From an uncultured Methanobrevibacter sp. (GTDB lineage Archaea; Methanobacteriota; Methanobacteria; Methanobacteriales; Methanobacteriaceae): a stretch of 46,346 bases of DNA. A program made the position numbers and the translations under genes. Position 1 is the first letter of the stretch; each line of letters starts with the position of its first letter. Where the stretch lies: contig CADBHR010000007.1 in the NCBI GenBank assembly GCA_902794475.1, positions 1 to 46,346 of the forward strand, read 5' to 3'. The notes below the pieces were generated by a model, which was given only the letters and a program-made list of their open reading frames with translations, ran no database searches and was not told where the DNA came from. Positions 8,927-20,300 of this stretch are shown here, one piece after another.

Positions 8927-11900
8927 ATGGGGGTAAATCGTTTGAGGAATATAAAATTTATCGCATTAACAACAATATTGATTTTGTCATTGATTGTGAT
9001 TCCAACATGTTTTGCTATGGATAATGAGACTGCTTTTGCGGTAAGCGATGATGATGATGCATTATCTGGTGTTGATGGAGATGTCCTTGGTGAAGACTAT
9101 TATTTTGACGCTAACGCTCAAAATGATAATGGAAACGGTACTCAGGACAATCCATACAGGAACCTTACATCAAACAGGGTTAAGGACAACTCCATTATTC
9201 ATCTGAAGGATGGGGAATATCCGTTGAATGCCCAGGTTGGCAGTAAGAACATAACTCTGATAGGTCAAAATCCCCAAAGCACAATAATCAAATATACGAA
9301 TCATGTTGGATTTATTGCAGAAAGTTCAATCACTCTTAAGAATTTGACCTTGGTTGGCCTTTCCATTTCAGACCGTTCCAATTCAATTATTAATGCTACA
9401 AATGTCATTTTCAAAGATTCCACAGTCGGTTCAATAAGTTCTACCTTTTCCAATACAAAAGTATATCTGAAAGACTGTACCTTTTTGAATTGTAGTGCAA
9501 TATCAGGCGGTGCAGTCAGCATTACAGGAGGCAGTCTGGAAATCGTTGATTCATTGTTCGTGAATAACTCTGCAGAGAGATATGGTGGAGCAATCTATCT
9601 TCGTCAAGCCAAATTTGTTTGCAGAAACATGGAGATAATCAATTCCACATCCAAAATGGGCGGAGCGATAACTGCACTGTATTCAACTCTGAATTTGAGC
9701 AATGTCACTGCCAGAAACAACACTGCAAGGTATAGCGGTGGTGCAGTATATGCGCTTTTCGGTTCCTTTTCACTTCAAAGCTCTGCTTTCTATAACAATG
9801 CTGCAAAAGACGGAGGAGCACTCTTTATTGATGAGGTGAACGCTTTCATACCGTTTAACAATACATTTGCAGGCAACACTGCTGTAAGCATTGCAGGTGC
9901 AGTCTACTCAGCAATCAGCAGAAATCTGAACCCCATATCCATTTTGAATGAGTCATTAATGAATTCATTTTTCAACAACGTTGCAAGTTTTGAAAATGAC
10001 GTTTATGAATGTGAAGCAATTAATCTTAACTATAACTCTTCTCAAAATTACCTGCTTATACAATCAGGTTCATATTATGATTCCGATTTGCCTTCCAGTT
10101 ATGATTTACGGGATTATCATATGGTAACTCCTGTTAAAAGTCAGGGATCCAATGGAAACTGTTGGGCATTTGCATCATTGGCTTCACTTGAGTCATGCAT
10201 CCTGAAGGCTACAGGAGCCACATATGATCTCTCCGAAGAGAATATGAAGGATCTGATGGCCACATTTTCAAGCTATGGGTGGCAAATGGAAACAAACGCC
10301 GGAGGATATGACCGTATGGCTCATGCTTACCTTGCAAGCTGGCTGGGTCCGGTCAATGAAACTCAGGACGTTTATATAGTCGGTGAGGTATTGTCTCCGG
10401 TCATGAATAGCATTTTCCATGTTCAGAATATTCTGTTTTTAACAAGGTCAAGCTACACTGACAATGATGAAATCAAAAGGGCAATAATGAGTTATGGTGC
10501 CGTTTCAACAACAATTCACGTGTTTCAATCTGCGAAAGATGGGGGGACTGATTTATACAGTAAAGGGAAAAATCTTTATTGGTATAGGACAGATAAGGGT
10601 GCAAACCATGCAGTTGCAATTGTCGGATGGGATGACAACTATTCAAAAAACAACTTTAAAACAACACCTCCTGGCGACGGTGCCTGGATAATCAAAAACA
10701 GTTGGGGTGCCGGCTCAGGGGATCATGGTTATTATTATGTTTCATATTATGATACCAGATTGGCACAGTTAAACAGTCCCTTTTCCACATACGTTTTCCT
10801 TTTCAACGATTCAATAAAATACGATAAGAATTACCAGTATGACGTAAGTGGAAGGACTGATTTCTTTTTAAACGAATCAAACACTGTCTGGTACAAGAAC
10901 AGATTTACAGCAACCGACAATGAATGGTTAACTGCAGTTTCAACCTATTTTGAAAAGAACACTGCCTGGAACCTGTCAATATATGTAAATGATGTTTTAA
11001 GACATGTCCAGTCAGGAACTGCAACTCCTAGCTATTCAACAATCGAGTTGAGCAGCTTCATTCCACTTGCCGTTGGAGATGTCTTTGAAGTCGAATTCAA
11101 AATCACCACAGATAAGGAGGCAAGCGTTCCGATTTCAGAAGAGATAATCGCCACAGATGTTCCAATAAATAAGAAGCTGTTTTATGAAAACATCTCATTC
11201 ATAAGCTATGACGGTGAAAACTGGACTGATTTCTATGGTCTTGAATGGGAATATTCATCACATTCCTATGCAACACAAGTTGCATGCATTAAGGCATTTA
11301 CAATATTTGATATAATAAATACAACCACCAAATTATCAGTTGATGTCACTGACGTATTTGAAATAAGGGCTTATGTTTTAAATCAGTATAATCTTCCTGT
11401 AACTGGTGGTGTCGTCACTTTCACTGTTAACGGCAGCAGCTATTTCATTAACGTTGCTAATGGTTTGGCTACACTTAAAATACCTTTAAACATCAGTGAG
11501 TATGAAGTTTCAGCAGTATTTGATAATGCAGGCTACATCTCATCAAATGATTCATTCAAATTCAATACGGAATTATTGAATACCAGTATTTCTCTTGTAA
11601 TCAACGAGAACAATCCGATTAACATCACTGCATTTGTATATAATGAATATGGATATCTTATAAATTGTGGAAATGTCACATTAACTGTTGATGGCATTCC
11701 ATATACTATAGATGTCATCAATGGTACTGCAACACTGACAAAAGTGCTTGAAATAGGTAAACATAATGTTTCAGCAATTTTTAATCCAATCTATTATTAT
11801 AATATATCAAGCACCTACCAGGACTTTGATGTCAGTTTGGTAAAGACAAATGTTTCCCTGTCAGTTTTGAACGGGTATAATCCTATTGTTATCATGGTTA

Positions 11901-12871
11901 ACGTTACCGACCAGTACGGAAATGCCCTTGATGTTGGCAATGTCACCTTTACAGTTGATGGAACACAGTATGTTGTTAAACTCAGCAATGGCACTTCACG
12001 GTTGGATTACTGCTTTAAGAATTTAGGCATCAATAATGTCTATGTGACATATAACGGATTGGACCGCTATTATGACTTGTCAAACGCATCAGCTAACCTC
12101 TGCGTTAATACTACAATATTATCAAATGATGCGACAAGGACATATGACTCTAAATATTCATTTACCCTATTGGACAATTATGGAAATCCTCTGAATCAGA
12201 CAGCAGTTTTAGTCACTGTGGGATCTAAGAATTATGAGGTAATCACCGATGAAAACGGTACAGGCATTATCGACATTACTTTAAGCCCTGCCACTTATTC
12301 GGCTAAAATCACAAATCCGATAAACAATGAGGTTAAGGTTCAAACAATCAAGGTATTGCCGAGAATTAATGAAAACAAGGGTTTGACAATGTATTATGGT
12401 GCCGGCAAATACTATAAGGTTCGCGTATTTGACGATGAAGGAAATGTCGCCAAAAAGGTTAAGGTGACCTTTACGATAAACAATAAAAAGTACACAAGGA
12501 CAACCGATGATAAAGGATATGCATCATTTAAAATCTCATTGAATCCTGCAAAATACACAATAACTGCAGAATATAAGGGATTCAAGGTATCAAATAAGAT
12601 TACAGTCAAATCAACAATCATAACCAAAAACATCAAGGTTAAAAAGGGAAAGACCATCAAGTTCACTGCAAAGCTTGTAAATAAAAACGGCAAAATCCTT
12701 AAAAATAAGAAGGTTACTTTTAAATTCAAAGGCAAAACTTATAAGATTAAAACCAATATGAAAGGCAAAGCCATCTTGAAGATTAATAAGAAGTATAAAA
12801 AGGGAAAATACACTATTACTACTAGCTATGGTAAACTGAAAATAAAGAATACTGTTAGAATTGTCAAATAG
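8927..12871 (+). CDS. Adhesin-like secreted C1 cysteine peptidase
   Basis: 1314-residue surface protein and first gene of a three-gene operon. Signal peptide through PTCFAMDN; beta-helix at about residues 60-370 with GGAVSI, GGAIYL and GGAVYA rungs; C1 peptidase from SYDLRDY, with Gln in VKSQG, Cys412 in GNCWAF, His561 in NHAVAIVGWDD and Asn591 in KNSWGAG; lectin-like domain ending near QVACIKAF; then three to four Ig-like modules with GNVTFTVDGTQY cores, and the lysine-rich C-terminal module (VKKGKTIKFTAKL). It is about 180 residues shorter than the two following paralogues because it lacks Ig-like modules in the middle. The ATG at 8927 is only two bases after GGTG; the TTG at 8942, behind GGGGGT, is an equally good start and aligns better with its paralogues. 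Confidence 0.92.
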   Translation: MGVNRLRNIKFIALTTILILSLIVIPTCFAMDNETAFAVSDDDDALSGVDGDVLGEDYYFDANAQNDNGNGTQDNPYRNLTSNRVKDNSIIHLKDGEYPLNAQVGSKNITLIGQNPQSTIIKYTNHVGFIAESSITLKNLTLVGLSISDRSNSIINATNVIFKDSTVGSISSTFSNTKVYLKDCTFLNCSAISGGAVSITGGSLEIVDSLFVNNSAERYGGAIYLRQAKFVCRNMEIINSTSKMGGAITALYSTLNLSNVTARNNTARYSGGAVYALFGSFSLQSSAFYNNAAKDGGALFIDEVNAFIPFNNTFAGNTAVSIAGAVYSAISRNLNPISILNESLMNSFFNNVASFENDVYECEAINLNYNSSQNYLLIQSGSYYDSDLPSSYDLRDYHMVTPVKSQGSNGNCWAFASLASLESCILKATGATYDLSEENMKDLMATFSSYGWQMETNAGGYDRMAHAYLASWLGPVNETQDVYIVGEVLSPVMNSIFHVQNILFLTRSSYTDNDEIKRAIMSYGAVSTTIHVFQSAKDGGTDLYSKGKNLYWYRTDKGANHAVAIVGWDDNYSKNNFKTTPPGDGAWIIKNSWGAGSGDHGYYYVSYYDTRLAQLNSPFSTYVFLFNDSIKYDKNYQYDVSGRTDFFLNESNTVWYKNRFTATDNEWLTAVSTYFEKNTAWNLSIYVNDVLRHVQSGTATPSYSTIELSSFIPLAVGDVFEVEFKITTDKEASVPISEEIIATDVPINKKLFYENISFISYDGENWTDFYGLEWEYSSHSYATQVACIKAFTIFDIINTTTKLSVDVTDVFEIRAYVLNQYNLPVTGGVVTFTVNGSSYFINVANGLATLKIPLNISEYEVSAVFDNAGYISSNDSFKFNTELLNTSISLVINENNPINITAFVYNEYGYLINCGNVTLTVDGIPYTIDVINGTATLTKVLEIGKHNVSAIFNPIYYYNISSTYQDFDVSLVKTNVSLSVLNGYNPIVIMVNVTDQYGNALDVGNVTFTVDGTQYVVKLSNGTSRLDYCFKNLGINNVYVTYNGLDRYYDLSNASANLCVNTTILSNDATRTYDSKYSFTLLDNYGNPLNQTAVLVTVGSKNYEVITDENGTGIIDITLSPATYSAKITNPINNEVKVQTIKVLPRINENKGLTMYYGAGKYYKVRVFDDEGNVAKKVKVTFTINNKKYTRTTDDKGYASFKISLNPAKYTITAEYKGFKVSNKITVKSTIITKNIKVKKGKTIKFTAKLVNKNGKILKNKKVTFKFKGKTYKIKTNMKGKAILKINKKYKKGKYTITTSYGKLKIKNTVRIVK

Positions 12872-12880
12872 GTGATTTAA

Positions 12881-15800
12881 ATGCTTAAGAATAAATTATT
12901 GCTATTGTTTTCAATAGTTTTTATTTCTTTGCTGCTTATTCCTTCAGTATTTGGAGCGGATAACGAAACAGACATCTTGGATTCCAGTTCGGATACCCAA
13001 CCTATTGGCAATGATATTTATTTTGACGCCAATGCTTCAGATGATGAAGGCAATGGAACAATAGACCATCCCTATAAGAATCTTCGCGATGGCGAAATCA
13101 CCGACAACGATGTAGTTCATCTCAAGAACGGAAACTATGACTTTTTGCAATTCAGCACTTACAGGAACATTTCAATCATTGGTGAGGATGCATCAGATAC
13201 TGTTATCAGAGGTAGTGGCGGTGTTTTGATTGGAAATTCCCGCTTGTTTTTGGCAAATGTCACTATCTGCAAGTTGAATATATTGAATCAGGGAGATTTG
13301 ATTGCTTCCAATGTCATTTTTACCAATTCTTCTGCATTATCCAACAGTCAAAAGGGCACAAGCTGCGGTGGAGCCATTTACTGTGCACGTTCTAATTACA
13401 ATGTATATCTGACAAATTGCTCATTTGTTAATAACCGTGCCAGTTGCGGAGGAGCCATTTATTTGAATGGAGGTATTCTGGAGGCTACCGATTGCAGTTT
13501 CATTAAAAACACCGCTTCAAATTATGGGGGTGCAATTGCATGGGAGGCCAATTATCTAAATGGTAACAGGATTATACTTAATCGTTCCAGATTTTCGAAT
13601 GATGTTGCGCTAAATGATGCAGGGGGAGTGATTTATCTCAAGTATGGACAGCTGGTGGGAGATGATTTAAACATTTCCAATTGCAGAGGCAGTTTTGGAG
13701 GAGCATTCACTCTTTTAAGTTCTAATGTCACATTGACAAATGTATTGGCATTCAACAATTATGCACAATATGATGGGGGAGTGATCTATCAGATTTACGG
13801 CAATCTGACATTGAATAATTCTTTCTTATCACACAATCATGCTAAAAATGGGGCAGGATTATTTATCAGCGATCTGAATATGCTTTCCGTCAATAACGTG
13901 TCTTTTGTAAATAACACAGCAGATTTGCTTGCAGGAGCATTTTATTCTCTTGTAAATGATTTATATGAATTTGAAAATATCACATACATAAACAATTCAG
14001 CTTTTGAGCATAATGATTTGCTCAGGCAGGACAATATGACAATTATATTCTCAAGCGGAAATTATTCGATGTACAATCATATTATTTCCAATTCCACTCT
14101 TCCGAGCTATTACAGTTCATTGGATGAGGGTTATGTAACTTCAGTTAAGGACCAAATGAATGGAGGTAACTGCTGGGCTTTTGCTGCATTGGCTACCCTT
14201 GAATCAGCAATATTGAAGGCTTCCGGTACTGAGCTTGATTTGTCTGAAGAGAACATGAAGAATTTGGCATCCATCTATTCCCATTATGGCTGGTCAATGG
14301 ACACCAATTGGGGTGGTCGTGGCAATATGGCATTCGGATATCTTGCAAGCTGGCTGGGGCCGGTTCTTGAGAAGGATGATAAATACAATGACATAAGCGT
14401 ATTGTCACCAGTATTGGATAGCATCTTACATGTCCAAAACATGCTGTTTTTAAATAAAACCTCTAATGATGATTTGGATTCAATTAAAAAGACCATTATG
14501 GATTATGGAACAGTATACGCTCCGATTTATATGTATTCTCATTATGATTCTACAGTTAAGAGATATGTCCAGTACTATAACGGATTTTTGCCTGGCAATC
14601 ATGCGGTCGCTCTGGTTGGCTGGGATGATGATTTTTTAATTCCGGGAGCTCCGGGCAAGGGCGCATGGATAGCGAAGAACAGCTGGGGAGCTAACTGGGG
14701 TGATGATGGTTACTTTTACGTTTCATATTATGACAACTCATGCCCTGCACTCGGCGATGGCGAAGGGGCAATCGCATTCATATTCAATGACACCATGAGG
14801 TATGACAAGAACTACCAGTATGATATAGCCAAAACGGATTACCTTTTCAATACCACCAGCACAGTTTGGTATAAGAATATTTTCACCGCAACGGACAGTG
14901 AATATTTGGCCGCCGTTTCAACATACTTCGAAAAGGCCACCCACTGGGATTTGACAGTCAACGTCAACAACGTTTCAAGGGCGATGAAATCAGGATTTTC
15001 ACTTCCAGGATACTACACCCTTAATTTGGATGAGTTGATTCCCCTTGATTTCGGGGATGTATTTGAGATTATCTTCAAAATAACCGTAGACGGCGATGCG
15101 GGAGTTCCTATTTCAGAAATCATAAGTCTAAACAACATTTTTTATGGAGAAAATATCTCATTTATAAGTCATGATGGCAGTTCATGGGAAGACCTGTTCA
15201 ATTTGACTTGGGAATATCCTGACCATACTTACAACTCACAGGTTGCATGCATCAAGGCATTTACAGTTTTAAATCCAATAAATACTACACTGGAATTGTC
15301 CATTGAAAACAGGACTGACTATTCTGCAGATATAATCGCCCATGTATTGAATCAGTGGGGATATCCGTGCTCAGGAAATGTCACATTCAATGTTGGAAAT
15401 CAGACATATGTCATCAAATCAGTAAACGGAATAGCTAAAAAGCATATTGATTTGATAAATGGAAGATTGTCTGCCGAATTCAATGCAGTAGGCTACATTT
15501 CATCAGGGGTTGAACTTGAATTGCACAATCCATTGGTTGAAACAAACATAGAATTAATCATTGATGATTATTACAATCCTCTCAACATTACTGCCATCAT
15601 ACGCGATTCCAACAGCGATTATGTGAAATTCGGCCATGTCACTTTCATCATTGATGGTGAGGAGTATACAGTAAAGGTATCAAACGGCACTGCAAAACTG
15701 GAAAACATTAATGTTTTGCCGCTCAAATTGAATATTTCAGCATTCTACGCCGATTCGTTTTACTATCAATCCTGCAATATCACCCAACCGATTGAAATGT

Positions 15801-17368
15801 TGAGAATCAACACAAAAATTAAACTCAATATAACTTCACTAAATGAGGCCAACAATCCGGTAAACGTTAAGTTAATGGTCCTTGATTTGGATGGCAATCC
15901 CGTTAAAAGCGGATGGATCAATCTGGATATGAACGGGGATTTATATGCTGTTGAGGTTGCAGATGGTATGGCAGAAATCAATCATACCTTCTTAAGCACA
16001 GGATTCAAATCAATCAATGCAATCTTTGATGACGTATACCTCTACAATTCATCAAGCGCTGCTGAAACCTTGAACGTTTCAAAAATCAAGGTCAACATGT
16101 CCTTAAAATATGTTGTTGATAAAACATCTGTCGCTTTTGGAATTAATCTTGGAGATGCAGTCAAGGAATTTGAGGTAATCATCCATGTAAACGGCACAGA
16201 TTACAATGCCACATCAAGAAATGGGCTTGCAGTATGTGAAATTAAAGACCTTGATTATGGCACATATGAATATAATGTGAAGTTCATAAGCGATATCTAT
16301 GAGGCCAGCGAATGCAACGGCGAGTTTAACATCACCGTTCACAAAACCCAAATAATCGTTTCGGATGTTGATGTGTATTATAATGGAGGTTATGTCGTCG
16401 AGCTGAAGGATATGTTTGGGGATGCAGTTCCTAAAAGACAGCTTAATCTTACTGTAAATGGAAAAACTTACAGCCAAACAACAGATGATTGCGGAATTGC
16501 CGTTTTCAACATTGCTTTGCAGACAGGAGAATATTCGGCTAAAATCTCATTTGGCGGCGATGATGATTACTGCAAGTCACAGCTGACAACTGTTCTCAAT
16601 TCCAAATCAACAATAGATTTAAAATCCAATGTCTATGCATTCAATTCCAGATATATCGTTGTTGTTTATGATTCCAATGGGAATGTGCTTGCAAACATGA
16701 ATGTTCAAATAATTTTAAACGGAGTCAATTATGAGATGTATAGTGATGCCAATGGCCAAGTTTCATTTAACATCAATTTAAGTCCGGGCAGTTATGGGGT
16801 TAGGATAACCAATCCTACTTCCGGCGAGGTCAAAACTCACTCAATTAATGTCATAAAGAGAATATCTCAGAACAGCGATTTAAAAATGTATTATGGGGCA
16901 GGAAAGGTTTATAAGGTTAGGGTTTGTGATGATAACGGCAATTTCAAAGCGGGCCTTAACGTAAAGTTCACTGTTGGCGGCAAAAATCATTACTTAAAAA
17001 CCGATAAGAACGGTTTTGCATCATTAAAAATTAACCTGAAGCCTGGAAAATATAAGGTCTATGCAGAATATAATGGATTTAAGGTATCAAATAAGATAAC
17101 CGTCAAGTCAACACTGATTACTAAAAACATCAAGGTCAAAAAGGGAAAAACCATCAGATTCACTGCAAAACTTCTAAACAAGAACGGAAAAATCCTTAAA
17201 AATAAAAAAGTCACATTCAAGTTCAAAGGCAAAACTTATAAACTTAAAACTAATAAAAAGGGTATTGTTACTTTAAAGATTGCCAAAAAATATAAGGTGG
17301 GAAAACATTCCATTGTCACCAGTTATGGCAAATTAAAGATTAAAAACATTATTCGAATTAAAAGATAG
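12881..17368 (+). CDS. Adhesin-like secreted C1 cysteine peptidase
   Basis: 1495 residues; second gene of the operon, nine bases after the previous stop, with the SD GGTGATTT just ahead of the ATG. Signal peptide through PSVFGADN; beta-helix to about residue 400 (GGAIYC, GGAIYL, GGAIAW); C1 peptidase with Gln in VKDQM, Cys431 in GNCWAF, His574 in NHAVALVGWDD and Asn600 in KNSWGANWG; lectin-like region to about 805; about seven Ig-like modules; and the conserved lysine-rich end (VKKGKTIRFTAKLL). The disulphide Cys that precedes the catalytic Cys in papain is replaced (NGGNCW), as in all four copies, so the family is adapted to lack that bond. Most similar to the gene at 17370. Role inferred: exported, wall-associated protease or adhesin. 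Confidence 0.93.
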   Translation: MLKNKLLLLFSIVFISLLLIPSVFGADNETDILDSSSDTQPIGNDIYFDANASDDEGNGTIDHPYKNLRDGEITDNDVVHLKNGNYDFLQFSTYRNISIIGEDASDTVIRGSGGVLIGNSRLFLANVTICKLNILNQGDLIASNVIFTNSSALSNSQKGTSCGGAIYCARSNYNVYLTNCSFVNNRASCGGAIYLNGGILEATDCSFIKNTASNYGGAIAWEANYLNGNRIILNRSRFSNDVALNDAGGVIYLKYGQLVGDDLNISNCRGSFGGAFTLLSSNVTLTNVLAFNNYAQYDGGVIYQIYGNLTLNNSFLSHNHAKNGAGLFISDLNMLSVNNVSFVNNTADLLAGAFYSLVNDLYEFENITYINNSAFEHNDLLRQDNMTIIFSSGNYSMYNHIISNSTLPSYYSSLDEGYVTSVKDQMNGGNCWAFAALATLESAILKASGTELDLSEENMKNLASIYSHYGWSMDTNWGGRGNMAFGYLASWLGPVLEKDDKYNDISVLSPVLDSILHVQNMLFLNKTSNDDLDSIKKTIMDYGTVYAPIYMYSHYDSTVKRYVQYYNGFLPGNHAVALVGWDDDFLIPGAPGKGAWIAKNSWGANWGDDGYFYVSYYDNSCPALGDGEGAIAFIFNDTMRYDKNYQYDIAKTDYLFNTTSTVWYKNIFTATDSEYLAAVSTYFEKATHWDLTVNVNNVSRAMKSGFSLPGYYTLNLDELIPLDFGDVFEIIFKITVDGDAGVPISEIISLNNIFYGENISFISHDGSSWEDLFNLTWEYPDHTYNSQVACIKAFTVLNPINTTLELSIENRTDYSADIIAHVLNQWGYPCSGNVTFNVGNQTYVIKSVNGIAKKHIDLINGRLSAEFNAVGYISSGVELELHNPLVETNIELIIDDYYNPLNITAIIRDSNSDYVKFGHVTFIIDGEEYTVKVSNGTAKLENINVLPLKLNISAFYADSFYYQSCNITQPIEMLRINTKIKLNITSLNEANNPVNVKLMVLDLDGNPVKSGWINLDMNGDLYAVEVADGMAEINHTFLSTGFKSINAIFDDVYLYNSSSAAETLNVSKIKVNMSLKYVVDKTSVAFGINLGDAVKEFEVIIHVNGTDYNATSRNGLAVCEIKDLDYGTYEYNVKFISDIYEASECNGEFNITVHKTQIIVSDVDVYYNGGYVVELKDMFGDAVPKRQLNLTVNGKTYSQTTDDCGIAVFNIALQTGEYSAKISFGGDDDYCKSQLTTVLNSKSTIDLKSNVYAFNSRYIVVVYDSNGNVLANMNVQIILNGVNYEMYSDANGQVSFNINLSPGSYGVRITNPTSGEVKTHSINVIKRISQNSDLKMYYGAGKVYKVRVCDDNGNFKAGLNVKFTVGGKNHYLKTDKNGFASLKINLKPGKYKVYAEYNGFKVSNKITVKSTLITKNIKVKKGKTIRFTAKLLNKNGKILKNKKVTFKFKGKTYKLKTNKKGIVTLKIAKKYKVGKHSIVTSYGKLKIKNIIRIKR

Positions 17369-17369
17369 G

Positions 17370-20300
17370 ATGGGTTTTGTGTTAAAACGTAAATTATTGC
17401 TTTTATCAGCAATATTCTTAATTTTACTGGTTATGCCATCAGTATTTGCACAGGAAAATGCTACTGACTGTGTTGAATCCAGTGTGGATGCTCACACAGT
17501 TTCCAGTGATGTTTACTTCGACAGCAATGCCACAAATGACCATGGCGAGGGAACAGCAGATGACCCTTATAGGGAATTGCGTGACGGCAGAATACTTGAC
17601 AATTCGGTTATTCATCTTAAAAATGGTGAATATCAGCTTTCTCAAATCACTTCCCATAAAAACATTTCAATCATAGGTCAGGATGTCACAAAAACAATCA
17701 TCCGGGGAAATGGCGAAAGATTGACTGTTGATGAGCGTTTTGTTATAGCGAATGTTACATTCTGCAATCTGAACATAATGAATCAGGGAAATATGTTTGC
17801 TACAAATGCAATTTTTGCCAACTCTAGCGCAATCGAAAAGGGTCACTACGGAAACAGTTTGGGAGGGGCCATTTACTGTGTAAATGACAATCACAATGCT
17901 TATCTGACAAACTGCACATTTGTCAACAACAATGCGGGATGCGGTGGTGCGATATATCTTAACGGAGGAATTCTTGAACTCACCGATTGCGTTTTCATAA
18001 ACAACACTGCAATGAATTATGGCGGAGCCATTGCAGGTGAGTCAAAATATTCCAAAGGCCCTAAGCTTACAATAAATCGCTCCCGATTTGTCAATGACGA
18101 TTCGATTAATAATGCGGGAGGTGCGATATATTTAAAATCCGGAACCTTGGTTGCAGATGATTTGAATATTTCCCGTTGCGACGGCACTCTTGGAGGTGCT
18201 TTTGCCTTTCTGAAATCTTATGTCAGTTTGAATAATGTTTATGCTTTTGATAATTCTGCAAAATATGAAGGCGGAGTTATATATCAGATTTATGGTAATT
18301 TGACACTCTCCAATTCGCAATTTCTGAAAAACAATGCAAGAAATGGTGGAGGTCTCTTCATTGATGGCTCCTATCTTTTGGATGTCATCAACGTTTCATT
18401 CCAAAACAATTCAGCCACATTGCTTGGAGGGGCATTCTATTCACTCACTAACGATTATTTTGATTTCGAGAATGTCACTTACATAAACAATACTGCTTTT
18501 GAGTTTGATGATTTGTACAGGCAGGATAATATGTCCGCAATATTTTTAAGCGGCAACTATGCATTATACAATCATATAACTGATGATTCTCCACTTCCGG
18601 CCTATTACAGTTCTGTTGATAATGGATATGTGACTCCAGTTAAAAATCAGCAGGATGGGGGCAATTGCTGGGCCTTTGCTACATTGGCCACTCTCGAATC
18701 AGCAATCTTGAAGGCTTCAGGGGAGGAAATTGACCTGTCCGAAGAGAACATGAAAAACTTGGCATCCCTCTACTCCCATTACGGTTGGTCAATGGACACC
18801 AATGAGGGAGGTTATATTAATATGGGATTAAGTTACCTTGCCAGCTGGTTGGGTCCTGTTTGTGATTCTGATGAGGAATACCATGGATTTACGGTATTGT
18901 CTCCTGTGCTGGATGGAATCATGCATGTTCAGAATATCATGTTTTTGAAAAGATCCAGCTATTCTGATAATGATGAAGTAAAAAGGGCAATCAGGGATTA
19001 TGGTGCGGTATACGCTCCAATTTATATGATGGCTTATTATGATTTCACCGCTAAGAAGTATGTGCAGTGCTTTAGGGGAAATCATGCCGGCGACCATGCC
19101 GTTGAGCTGGTTGGATGGGATGATAATTTTCAAATTTCCGATGCTCCCGGCAAAGGTGCATGGATAGCAAAGAACAGTTGGGGCACTGACTGGGGCAATA
19201 ATGGTTACTTTTACGTTTCATATTTCGATAACTCTTGCATTAAACCTGGCGAAAATGAAGGCGGATATGTATTTATATTTAATGATACAATGAAATATGA
19301 TAAAAATTACCAGTATGATGTAGCTAAAACAGATTACTTTCTCAATTCCACAAAGACTGTTTGGTACAAGAACATTTTCACCGCAACAGACAGCGAATAT
19401 CTGGCTGCTGTTTCAACATACTTTGAAAAAAGCACCAATTGGGAGATGACCGTCAAAGTCAATGACGCTTTGAAGACAGTAAAATCAGGAAATTCTCATG
19501 CAGGATACTTCACTCTGGATTTGGGCCAGCTGATAGCGATGAATGCAGGTGATGTTTTTGAAATAATGTTTAAGATTACTGTCGACGGCGATGCAGGCGT
19601 TCCGATTTCAGAAGCCATCAGCTTAAATAATCGTTTTTATCATGAAAACATTTCTTACATCAGCTATGATGGCAAAAACTGGAAAGACATGTTTAATATT
19701 AGCTGGGAATATCCTGACCACATCTATGAATCACAAGTGGCATGCATAAAGGCATTCACTATCTTAAACCCGATTAACGCAACAATCTCATTGACCTATG
19801 AAAACAAAACATCCGACAGGATTACAATGGTTGCGAATATCGTGAATCAGTGGGGTTATCCTGTCAATTCAGGCAATGTGAAGTTCAGGGTTGGTGATGA
19901 AACATATGTTCTGGCAATAAATAACGGTGTTGCCAAAAAGGAGATTGTCCTTCAATCAGTTAATGTCACAGCTGAATTTAATCAAGTCGGATATAATCCT
20001 GCCATGGCTCATGCCGAATTGATAAATCCTATGGTCAATACAATCATGACACTGAACGTCACAGGCGAGCACAATCCGATAAACATCACTGCAACTGTTG
20101 TTGATGAATACGGCAATCCAGTTAAATGCGGCAATGTTGCTTTTGACATTGGAGGCATCAATTATATTGTTGATGTCGTGAATGGAACTGCTAAGCTAGT
20201 GAATATAATAGCGTCCCCTTTAAAATTAACCGTACATGCTATCTATAATGATTTGTTCCAATACAATTCCTCCCGTGCTGATGAATCTGTTGAACTGTCA

